DNA of 5,371 nt from Planctomycetota bacterium. Its GTDB lineage: Bacteria > Planctomycetota > Phycisphaerae > UBA1845. A model generated the notes under the pieces. It worked only from the letters and a program-made list of their open reading frames with translations. It ran no database searches and was not told the origin of the DNA. The stretch covers positions 1 through 5,371 of the forward strand of contig JADFIX010000355.1 in the NCBI GenBank assembly GCA_022566435.1. Reading direction: 5' to 3'. Position numbers and translations under genes: made by a program. Positions 1 through 5,371 of this stretch are shown here, piece by piece (the stretch's first letter is position 1; every line of letters begins with the position of its first letter).

Positions 1-57
1 GGTGCGGCACATCGCTCGTGGTGGTGCTCGGTCAGTTGTTCCTGGCGTTACGCGATT

Positions 58-82
58 CCCGGTCTTCCCCGCCGGCCCGCCC
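58..82 (-). other. Putative G-quadruplex motif on the minus strand
   Basis: Four C-tracts on the plus strand (58-60, 67-70, 76-78, 80-82) are separated by loops of 6, 5 and 1 bases. The minus strand therefore reads G3-N1-G3-N5-G4-N6-G3, which meets the usual pattern of four tracts of at least three G with loops of 1-7. Nothing shows that it folds, and no gene can be assigned around it. In GC-rich DNA such motifs also arise by chance. Confidence 0.4.
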
Positions 83-213
83 GCGGAGCAGGATAGTAGG
101 AGAGATGACATCCTCTATTTGCCACGAAAAGTTGCGATGCGAAATGGGTTCGACCACACACAAAACCAGACATGAACCAATCAAGTATCTGGAAAAGACA
201 TTCGTTCCTCACT

Positions 214-250
214 GTTCTTCCGTAAAAGCGGGCCGCGTTCCCGCAAGAAC
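214..250 (-). terminator. Two-part hairpin with short T-run, possible minus-strand terminator
   Basis: GTTCTT at 214-219 is complementary to AAGAAC at 245-250, and GCGGG at 228-232 is complementary to CCCGC at 240-244, with a 7-base loop. The two stems are continuous on the right arm and separated by an 8-base bulge on the left arm. Read on the minus strand, the inner stem is followed directly by TTTT within the bulge, which resembles a weak intrinsic terminator. No minus-strand gene ends nearby except the CPBP-like gene more than 340 bases upstream, so the role is uncertain. Confidence 0.25.
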
Positions 251-283
251 GTCTCGCCGTACACCTCCCACCAATCCCGCGCT

Positions 284-296
284 GCCCCTTCGGGGC
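284..296. repeat. Short perfect hairpin
   Basis: GCCCC and GGGGC form a 5-bp stem around a TTC loop. It can also be read as a three-pair stem capped by a C(UUCG)G tetraloop. There is no T-tract next to it on either strand, so it is not a convincing terminator. Confidence 0.3.
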
Positions 297-546
297 GAAC
301 AACGACCGCACACGAACACCAGGGGCGAACCGCGAACGCATACGAGGCGCAGATCGTTCGCGCGACGATGATCGATCACAAGCGACATGTGTAGAACAGC
401 GAAGGCTCACGCCCGTGGCTATGTGCCCAGGCCCCTCCGGGACCACGAATCGATCGCCGAGCTGGATCGGCAAGAGTACGGACATTTGATCAACGGCAGT
501 ATACGGAGACACTGCATCAGTAGGCATCTGGGCATTTCGAAAGATG

Positions 547-586
547 TTGACCGCAGTGGGGCGTCACGCCCATGCACGGAGGTCAA
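547..586 (-). terminator. Compound dyad just past the CPBP gene, candidate terminator
   Basis: Nested complementary arms span 40 bases: TTGACC (547-552) with GGTCAA (581-586), GTG (556-558) with CAC (575-577), and GGGCG (559-563) with CGCCC (567-571) around a TCA loop. A 3x3 internal loop and a 3-base bulge interrupt the stem. It begins 11 bases beyond the stop codon of the minus-strand CPBP-like gene, where a transcript terminator would be expected. On the minus strand it is followed by CATCTTTC, only a weak U-tract, so it may instead be an RNA 3'-end stabiliser or a protein-binding palindrome. Confidence 0.4.
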
Positions 587-597
587 ACAACCAACGC

Positions 598-1536
598 TTA
601 GAGTTTCATCAGAAACATCATTGCCCCGGCGGCCAGCACGGTGGATGCATGGAGTAGATAGGGTGCATGCCAAGAATTGCAGCGGTACGCCAGGTAGGCG
701 AGAAACGTGCCACCGGGAAAGGACAGAATAAGCTCAGTTCGGATTTTACCCGCGTGCACCATCCCGAATAACAGCCCCGAAAGCAGGACAGCCCCGAGGC
801 AACCGTCGGGGAGCCCGAGCCAGCGGGTGATTCTCTGTATGCCCTTGGCCTCCCCGGTCGGCTGTGCCATGCCGATCCAGCGAAGCACTCGAAGAAACCC
901 AACACCTTCTGTCTTGGAAATCCGGGCCGGAGGCGGCCACCGACCGCCGTCACGAAACGCGCCGAGCATGAGTCCTTCGAAGAAGAGATGCTCGCAGAAT
1001 AAGACCCACACGTAGTAGAAGGCCACACTGATCATGCTCTTGCCGACGTATCGCTGCTGATAGAATTGATAGAAATTCGGGTGGCTGACCATCCAATAAA
1101 GAAACGGCAAAGCCACGAGGAAGCTGCATCCGACCAGTCGAACAAGGAGCGGATTGGGCTTTCGCCATCCGATGTCATGTGGGCTACCGCGTTGCAGAAG
1201 AGCCATGATGAGCCACGGAACGACGAGGGCGGTCACGAAGAAGAACGTGCAGTGTTGCAGTAAGAGCGCCGGTTTCGCGAAGCCGGCCCACGCGTAGATC
1301 GATCGTATGACCCCGTAAACGAAAGCCCGCGAGTGTTGCCAATAGGGACGGAGTTCGGGAAACGGCCATTCCTGGGGTGCAACGATGACGACCACGACAT
1401 AGAGCGATGTCGCGACCATCGCCAGACCGCGGATGAGTGGCCGGGGCGTCGCTTTCGGCGTCGTTGGCGGCGTTTGCCCCGGCAAGCGCCGCCAGGGTAG
1501 ATTTCGTTTGTTGCGTGAACCCTTACGTTTTGCCAT
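598..1536 (-). CDS. CPBP-family (CAAX protease / Rce1-like) intramembrane protein, divergent active site
   Basis: The product is a polytopic membrane protein of about 312 residues, probably a CPBP intramembrane metalloprotease relative. The basic N-terminus (MAKRKGSRNKR) precedes hydrophobic segments near residues 37-54, 91-114, 131-150, 166-192, 245-265 and 291-309. The family's first motif, normally E-E-x-x-x-R, reads E-H-L-F-F-E-G at residues 182-188: the first Glu is kept, the second is His and the Arg is Glu. The second motif, F-x-x-x-H, is intact at 257-261 (F-G-M-V-H). A late His pair at 290 and 296 could supply the third metal-binding position. Family members are proteases or membrane-anchored factors in prenyl-protein processing, bacteriocin self-protection or signalling; the substrate here is unknown. 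I chose the ATG at 1536 because GGAG lies four bases upstream and the basic start is typical. The frame stays open to a GTG at 1671, but that has poor ribosome-site spacing and a non-coding-like extension. Activity is uncertain given the altered first motif. Confidence 0.8.
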   Translation of the reverse strand: MAKRKGSRNKRNLPWRRLPGQTPPTTPKATPRPLIRGLAMVATSLYVVVVIVAPQEWPFPELRPYWQHSRAFVYGVIRSIYAWAGFAKPALLLQHCTFFFVTALVVPWLIMALLQRGSPHDIGWRKPNPLLVRLVGCSFLVALPFLYWMVSHPNFYQFYQQRYVGKSMISVAFYYVWVLFCEHLFFEGLMLGAFRDGGRWPPPARISKTEGVGFLRVLRWIGMAQPTGEAKGIQRITRWLGLPDGCLGAVLLSGLLFGMVHAGKIRTELILSFPGGTFLAYLAYRCNSWHAPYLLHASTVLAAGAMMFLMKL

Positions 1537-1751
1537 ACCGCTCCGAGTCGAGATCCTGTGGCCGGTCCGCGCGATCGGGCGCGTGTCGACCATCACGCCG
1601 CATGTTGGTCGGTGCCGGCGGCGACGACAAAGATTTAACAACGACTGCGTCGTCCAAATCCAATCCGACACGCTCCGATGGGTCGTCGTCGGTGCGATGC
1701 GACGGTGTCAAGAATGAGCCCAGCCTGAAACGCAACGCTCAGACAAGCGGA

Positions 1752-1781
1752 AGTCTACACATAACAACCGGGCTTTATCAA
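1752..1781 (-). promoter_or_regulatory. Weak sigma70-like promoter candidate for the CPBP gene
   Basis: On the minus strand, TTGATA (1781-1776) is followed after 18 bases by TAGACT (1757-1752), matching five of six and four of six consensus positions. It points toward the CPBP-like gene but would leave a leader of about 210 bases to the chosen ATG. A match this weak is expected by chance in a region of this size. Confidence 0.18.
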
Positions 1782-1860
1782 TGACGACTGTTTCTCTTGC
1801 CCCGCTCCGTGACTAATCGTTTGCCGGCGTTTCGAATCGCGTGGCCAAGAGCGGTTGTAG

Positions 1861-1936
1861 GATGTGGAAACTGGATAGGGCGGCTTTCCGGGGCCCCAGC
1901 CGCGACCAGCGATGGACCGCGATGCGGAAGCTGGAT
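1861..1936. repeat. Imperfect 16-bp direct repeat, 60-bp period
   Basis: GATGTGGAAACTGGAT at 1861-1876 recurs as GATGCGGAAGCTGGAT at 1921-1936, agreeing at 14 of 16 bases; both differences are transitions. The copies start exactly 60 bases apart, close to six helical turns. The GCGGCT/AGCCGC inverted repeat (1880-1903) lies between them. They could be paired regulator sites upstream of the TMTC-like gene or remnants of a local duplication. Confidence 0.35.
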
Positions 1937-2013
1937 TCAAGTCGTCGGGATCAGCAGGCTGATTGTATTCAGAGCCATGCCGTTGTTCTCAGTGGTTCGG
2001 CGAGGGCACCAAG

Positions 2014-2041
2014 TTGAATCGCGTCATCGTTCCGTTAAGAT
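2014..2041 (+). promoter_or_regulatory. Candidate sigma70-like promoter for the TMTC-like gene
   Basis: TTGAAT (2014-2019) and TAAGAT (2036-2041) are separated by 16 bases. Each matches the -35 and -10 consensus at four of six positions. Transcription would begin near 2048, leaving a leader of about 125 bases to the possible start at 2176 or about 215 bases to the GTG at 2263. The placement is sensible, but the match is modest and the organism's sigma-factor preference is unknown. Confidence 0.3.
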
Positions 2042-2163
2042 GCATCGCTGGGACAGCTCGAGTCCACATCTGCTGAGTTTGGGAGAGTGATCAAGACCCG
2101 TTCTAGGTGGGACAGCGACACCCACGGCCTTGAAGCTCCGGCGGCATTAGGGCAGGGCAACCT

Positions 2164-2178
2164 GGAGAATCGACTATC
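2164..2178 (+). promoter_or_regulatory. Possible ribosome binding site with non-canonical ATC start
   Basis: GGAG at 2164-2167 lies eight bases upstream of an in-frame ATC codon at 2176. Initiation there would give the TMTC-like protein an N-terminus starting M-V-G-E-R-P-K, a basic stretch and then a complete first membrane helix. No ATG, GTG or TTG exists in this frame between the stop at 2131-2133 and the GTG at 2263. ATC initiation is very rare in bacteria, so a sequencing error or a frameshift is also possible. Confidence 0.25.
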
Positions 2179-2262
2179 GTTGGAGAACGACCGAAGACGA
2201 TTCGTCCACCACGGCGGACGATTACCACGTTTTGGCTACGCGCCGAGCTGATTGCGGTTGTC

Positions 2263-4341
2263 GTGTCCCTGTTCTGCTACGCCAATACGCTTTCCAACGA
2301 CTTCTGCGACGATGGCATTCCGGTCGTACGAGACAACAGCAAAATTACTGAACCGAATCAGTGGGGTGTTATCTGGACGACCGACTATTGGTCGGAGACG
2401 AAAGATGCAACGCCCAATCGAGACTTGTTATACCGGCCGGTGGCTCTCTCCTCCTATCGGTTGGTTCGCGCCATCGGCGGTGACGCGGCCTTTCCCCAAC
2501 TTCTCATCAACATGCTGTTGCATGCCCTGAATAGCCTGCTTGTCGCGCGTTTGTGCCGGCACATGGGCGGCAACGACGCGGCAGCGATCGTCGCGGGTGC
2601 GGTCTTCGCCGCATTACCGATCCATTCGGAGGTGATCAACAACGTGGTGGGCCGTGCCGATCTGCTCGCCGTGCTCGGCGTGCTGTCAGCCATTCTGCTC
2701 CACCGTCGATCCGTCACCGCGACAACCGAAGCCGGGGTTGTGAAATGGCGTATCGCTGCGGCGGTGGCCGTTTTTGCGGCCATGGGATCCAAAGAGAGCG
2801 CACTTATGGTGGTACCCGCCATCGTGCTCTTTGACGGATACTGGTACCGTCGCTGGCGGTCGGCCAGTCGCGATCGCTCCTGGTGGCACCCTCGTTCGTT
2901 CCTGCGATTCACTTATGTCTTGATTCCGGCAGGCTTGAATCTCTTGCTGCGATTCCAAGCTCTGGGCGGGCATTTCCACCAGGGACCTGCCCTGACCAAG
3001 ACCGTGAATGTGCTTGTCGATGCCCCGTGGTGGCAGCATTCCCTGGGAGTCTTGCAGCTCTGGGGTATGTACTGGGTCAAGACGTTTTGGCCGCGCATAC
3101 TCTGCATCAACTACTCGATCAACACGATTCGCCTCGCGACCGATGCCCTCGACCCAGACGTCATCATCGGTGTTTTTGTGCTGCTGGCCATGATCGTGGT
3201 CTCCGTTCTCGCCTGGCGTCGCGGACGTCGCAACGTGGCATTTCTGTGTGCGGGCATTGTCGTGACTTATTTTCCGACGTCGAACATCTGGGTGCTGATC
3301 CAGGTTTTCTTCGTCGAGCGTATCTGGTATCTACCCTCGGTGTTCGTGGCGGTCCTGGCCGGACTGTCCGTGTTGAGGTTGAAATGGCGCGGACCTGCGT
3401 TGTTGGTTGCCGCCGGTCTCGTGTTTGCCATGACCTCTCGCTGCTGGATCCGAAACGCCGAATGGCAGAACAATGACACGCTATACGCGTCCACGTATGC
3501 GGTGCATCGTCATGCAGTCGGTGCCTTGCGGCTGCACGGAAATTCGCTCGTCCAGAAGAGCATGCTCACAGAGAATCCCGCCGAACGAAGTATACTATTG
3601 CAAGAGGCCAAGTTACTTCTCAAGCAGGCCATTGCGATCGATCTGGGTTTCACGGATGCCCAGCGTTCGCTCGGTCATGCGTACTTTCTGGCGGGCGAGT
3701 TGAAACCGGCGCTCGAGCATTTACAAATTGCCGACATGCAGGTACCGAATCACCCGCCTACCGTGAAACTGCTGGAGCACGTGAGCCGTATTCTTTCGGC
3801 GCACGACACGGAACTCGCTCCACTGAAACGGAAAGTTGCGGAGCATCCCGACGACGTGAAGTACGAGATCGCGCTGGTGCGAAAGCTTCGAGAACTGGGG
3901 CTCAAGAAAGATGCACTGGCCAGGCTGGAGAAGGCCGGCGATCGGTTCGAGAACGTCTTGGAATGGCAGGTCGAGTATGCCGTGACCCTGGTGTACCTGA
4001 ATCTGCGAGACGATGCGATCGATCACTACTATATGGCGCTGTCCATGCATCAAGATAAACCGCAACTGCTCGTTGAGCTGGCCATGCTATTGTTTGAACG
4101 GCGTCACGAGGGAGACCTCGAAGAAGCTTGGACTCTCGCCAGTCGGGCGGAGTCCCTCGCTCCGCGCATGGCTGTGGTATTCGTTTGCAAGGCGGAGATC
4201 GTGGCCCTGCGAGGTAACCTGAAGGAGGCCGTTCGGCTTTACGAGCAGGCCATCGATCTTTCACCGCCGGGCAGCGAGATACGACGTAACTGTACGAAGC
4301 GTGCCGCCGCACTGGGGCGACGGCCAGATGGCGACGGGTGA
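2263..4341 (+). CDS. TMTC-like GT-C glycosyltransferase with C-terminal TPR repeats
   Basis: Numbered from the GTG at 2263, this is 692 residues. The N-terminal half (1-395) is a multi-pass membrane region carrying hallmarks of the TMTC/PMT-like GT-C fold: an acidic DD pair at 16-17 after the first helix, L-L-Y-R-P-V at 55-60, P-I-H-S-E-V-I-N-N-V-V-G-R-A-D at 119-133, G-S-K-E-S at 175-179, a DUF1736-like stretch at about 225-300, and S-N-I then V-E-R-I-W-Y-L-P-S at 340-359. The R-N-A-E-W-Q-N-N motif (397-404) leads into degenerate TPR units at about 445-497, 531-565, 567-600, 600-636 and 637-672. Animal TMTC proteins are O-mannosyltransferases using a lipid-linked mannose donor; bacterial members mostly lack assigned substrates, so transfer of a sugar to an exported protein or polymer is inference. 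The GTG falls inside the first membrane helix and has no good ribosome site. The upstream in-frame sequence (W-L-R-A-E-L-I-A-V-V) looks coding, so the true protein is probably about 30 residues longer. Confidence 0.88.
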   Translation: MSLFCYANTLSNDFCDDGIPVVRDNSKITEPNQWGVIWTTDYWSETKDATPNRDLLYRPVALSSYRLVRAIGGDAAFPQLLINMLLHALNSLLVARLCRHMGGNDAAAIVAGAVFAALPIHSEVINNVVGRADLLAVLGVLSAILLHRRSVTATTEAGVVKWRIAAAVAVFAAMGSKESALMVVPAIVLFDGYWYRRWRSASRDRSWWHPRSFLRFTYVLIPAGLNLLLRFQALGGHFHQGPALTKTVNVLVDAPWWQHSLGVLQLWGMYWVKTFWPRILCINYSINTIRLATDALDPDVIIGVFVLLAMIVVSVLAWRRGRRNVAFLCAGIVVTYFPTSNIWVLIQVFFVERIWYLPSVFVAVLAGLSVLRLKWRGPALLVAAGLVFAMTSRCWIRNAEWQNNDTLYASTYAVHRHAVGALRLHGNSLVQKSMLTENPAERSILLQEAKLLLKQAIAIDLGFTDAQRSLGHAYFLAGELKPALEHLQIADMQVPNHPPTVKLLEHVSRILSAHDTELAPLKRKVAEHPDDVKYEIALVRKLRELGLKKDALARLEKAGDRFENVLEWQVEYAVTLVYLNLRDDAIDHYYMALSMHQDKPQLLVELAMLLFERRHEGDLEEAWTLASRAESLAPRMAVVFVCKAEIVALRGNLKEAVRLYEQAIDLSPPGSEIRRNCTKRAAALGRRPDGDG

Positions 4342-4383
4342 TCTTTGCCGACAGTTGTCCGAGGCTCAGCCGTCCGGAATTTC

Positions 4384-5371
4384 ATGAATTCTCGAAAATC
4401 CGACCTTTCTTGTCGTAGCGCGAGCGACCGTGGTGGCGATGCCGCCATGCCTTTGCTTGAAGTCGACGATCTCTCTGTGGACTACATGCAATCGCGCGGT
4501 CGAAATCTGCGCCGCGTCGGCCGTGTCTTGGCCGTGGACGGCGTCAGTTTCTCTATTCCCCGTGGCCGTACGCTGGGACTTGTCGGCGAAAGTGGCTGTG
4601 GCAAGACCACGATCGCTCGCACGTTGCTCAAGTTGGTCGAGCCCTCACGAGGCCGCATTCACTTTGAGAAGATTGACGTCCTCCGCGCGCGGGGGTCCGT
4701 TCTACGAGAGATTCGGCGGCACATGCAGATGATCTTCCAGGACCCCTTCGATAGTCTCAACCCTCGAATGACGGCGGGTGAAATCGTCGCCGAGCCGCTA
4801 CGGATCCAGAAGAAGCAATCGCTTGGATCGTGCCGAGGTGACATCATCACGTTGTTCGAGCAAGTGGGTTTGCAGCCGGCACATCTTGGGCGATATCCCC
4901 ATGAGCTGTCGGGTGGTCAGCGACAGCGGATCGGCATCGCCCGGGCACTCGCGAGCAGACCCAAATTACTAGTGTGTGATGAGCCGGTGAGCGCCTTGGA
5001 TGTGTCGGTTCAGGCGCAGATTCTAAACCTTCTGGTCGACCTTCAGGCGTCGCTGGGGTTGTCCTACCTGTTCATCGCACATGACTTGGCCGTCGTGAGA
5101 CACGTCAGCCATCGCGTGGCCGTGATGTACCTCGGTCGGATCGTGGAAATGGGGCCGGCGGACAGCATATGCCGGACACCGAGACATCCCTATACATTTT
5201 CCCTTTTGGAAGCGGTCCCGACGATGGATTCCGTTCGTCGTCGGTGGCGACACGGCGTGGGTGATGCATTTGAGGAGCAATCCGCACCGGCTACGGGTTG
5301 TGCGTATCATCCCCACTGTCGGTTCGCTACCGATTTATGTAGAGATTCGGTGCCGCGATTGGATGGCATGA
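4384..5371 (+). CDS. OppF/DppF-type peptide ABC transporter ATPase, 3' end outside window
   Basis: This is a cytoplasmic nucleotide-binding subunit of the oligopeptide/dipeptide importer class, which hydrolyses ATP to drive peptide uptake through a two-permease, two-ATPase complex. Numbered from the ATG at 4447, it has Walker A GESGCGKT (47-54), Q-loop Gln98 in [12 protein letters not shown], signature LSGGQ (154-158), Walker B L-L-V-C-D-E (174-179), D-loop S-A-L-D (182-185) and switch His212, so it looks catalytically complete. The 15-20-residue insert before A-V-D-G-V-S-F is typical of the OppF side. The C-terminal oligopeptide-transporter region includes R-H-P-Y-T (246-250) and a Cys cluster (285, 291, 298) seen in members that bind an iron-sulfur cluster; a fourth Cys may lie past the edge. 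The frame is open at 5371. Two starts are possible: ATG 4384 (GGA five bases upstream) or ATG 4447, where family similarity begins. No OppD or permease gene precedes it. Confidence 0.95.
   Translation, partial: MNSRKSDLSCRSASDRGGDAAMPLLEVDDLSVDYMQSRGRNLRRVGRVLAVDGVSFSIPRGRTLGLVGESGCGKTTIARTLLKLVEPSRGRIHFEKIDVLRARGSVLREIRRHMQMIFQDPFDSLNPRMTAGEIVAEPLRIQKKQSLGSCRGDIITLFEQVGLQPAHLGRYPHELSGGQRQRIGIARALASRPKLLVCDEPVSALDVSVQAQILNLLVDLQASLGLSYLFIAHDLAVVRHVSHRVAVMYLGRIVEMGPADSICRTPRHPYTFSLLEAVPTMDSVRRRWRHGVGDAFEEQSAPATGCAYHPHCRFATDLCRDSVPRLDGM
4429..4449 (+). promoter_or_regulatory. Hairpin covering the second candidate start codon of the ATPase gene
   Basis: Bases 4429-4437 (CGTGGTGGC) can pair with 4441-4449 (GCCGCCATG) around a GAT loop: nine pairs, of which two are G-U. 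The ATG at 4447-4449 lies entirely in the stem. This would hide that codon in the mRNA, so either the upstream ATG at 4384 is used or initiation at 4447 depends on opening the hairpin, for example by ribosomes arriving from upstream. The role is inferred; only the complementarity is seen. Confidence 0.35.

Larger units (their letters stand above)
1..597. other. Stretch without a supportable gene
   Basis: I see no convincing coding region here. Several frames stay open for 100 codons or more on both strands (3-371 plus, 48-527 minus, 387-731 plus). Their translations are Arg-, Ser- and Pro-rich without family motifs, and they compete with each other over the same bases, as expected of GC-rich non-coding DNA. 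Two plus-strand frames are open at the left edge, so the 3' tail of a gene entering from the left cannot be excluded: one ends at 175, the other at 371 and begins with a short hydrophobic run. The stretch holds a G-quadruplex motif on the minus strand near the left edge, a short perfect hairpin at 284-296, a repeated 9-mer (292-300 and 322-330) and two larger dyads listed separately. Confidence 0.5.
1537..2175. other. Intergenic region between divergent genes
   Basis: This stretch separates the minus-strand CPBP-like gene from the plus-strand TMTC-like gene. A plus frame at 1797-2090 (97 codons) shows no recognisable motif and is probably accidental. What can be seen is a candidate promoter for each flanking gene, a 16-bp imperfect direct repeat (1861-1876 and 1921-1936) and an inverted repeat at 1880-1903, with GCGGCT and AGCCGC arms enclosing a GGGGCCCC palindrome. 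The stretch is long for a bacterial divergent promoter region, so it could also hold a small RNA or a decayed gene. Confidence 0.5.

Noticed and set aside
1..111. Possible minus-strand gene starting at an ATG at 111 and running off the left edge
   Set aside because: GAGG directly abuts the ATG, too close for a ribosome site, and the 37 visible codons show no signal peptide or domain.
2..175. Second plus-strand frame open from the left edge (57 codons to a TGA)
   Set aside because: It is short, rich in Pro and Arg, and has no recognisable C-terminal motif.
292..330. Repeated GGGGCGAAC 9-mer, 30 bases apart, as a possible CRISPR or iteron array
   Set aside because: Only two copies exist, the unit is short, and the surrounding GAAC repeats are irregular; this is too little for an array or origin.
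3..371. Plus-strand frame open from the left edge, starting with a short hydrophobic stretch
   Set aside because: After about 20 residues the translation becomes Arg/Thr/Pro-rich with no motif, and an opposite-strand frame is open over the same bases. A gene tail entering from the left cannot be excluded but is not supported.
48..527. Minus-strand open frame of 159 codons
   Set aside because: Only a short middle piece (L-P-I-Q-L-G-D-R-F-V-V-P-E-G-P-G) reads like protein; the rest is Arg-, Ser- and Cys-rich. I recognise no family and see no good ribosome site. At most it could be a decayed gene fragment.
387..731. Plus-strand frame of 114 codons overlapping the end of the CPBP-like gene
   Set aside because: Half of it is antisense to a well-supported gene and the rest shows no family signal.
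1537..1671. 45-codon N-terminal extension of the CPBP-like gene to a GTG
   Set aside because: GGAG is only one base from that GTG, the extension is Arg-rich and non-coding-like, and the downstream ATG at 1536 has better spacing and a typical basic N-terminus.
1797..2090. Plus-strand frame of 97 codons between the divergent genes
   Set aside because: It has no motif, an irregular composition and no ribosome site, and it overlaps the candidate promoter and the direct repeats.

Overview
This is a moderately GC-rich bacterial chromosomal window with three recognisable protein-coding genes and two long stretches with no gene I can support. The mix of a bacterial TMTC-like membrane protein with a TPR tail, a divergent CPBP/CAAX-protease-like membrane protein and an OppF-type ATPase, with generous intergenic DNA, would fit Planctomycetota or a related environmental lineage. 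That assignment is inference: there is no rRNA or marker gene here.

Layout. Positions 1-597 contain no convincing gene. They hold a minus-strand G-quadruplex motif, several hairpins and one compound dyad placed as a terminator for the next gene. A minus-strand gene (598-1536) encodes a polytopic CPBP-type membrane protein with an altered first active-site motif. Positions 1537-2175 are an intergenic stretch between divergent genes, with a plausible sigma70-like promoter facing right and a 16-bp imperfect direct repeat. A plus-strand gene (2263-4341 from the first canonical start codon, with coding sequence clearly extending further upstream) encodes a TMTC-like GT-C glycosyltransferase: a multi-pass membrane half followed by degenerate TPR repeats. 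After 42 bases, an OppF-type oligopeptide/dipeptide ABC transporter ATPase starts on the same strand and runs off the right edge.

Functional reading. The last two genes may share a transcript, because they are co-directional, closely spaced and have no obvious terminator between them. I see no direct biochemical link between a membrane glycosyltransferase and a peptide-importer ATPase. The CPBP gene is transcribed away from them and is probably an independent unit. I found no CRISPR array, tRNA, rRNA, insertion sequence or defence cassette. The points most worth a second look are the missing canonical start codon of the TMTC-like gene, the non-canonical CPBP active site, and a hairpin that covers one of two possible start codons of the ATPase.
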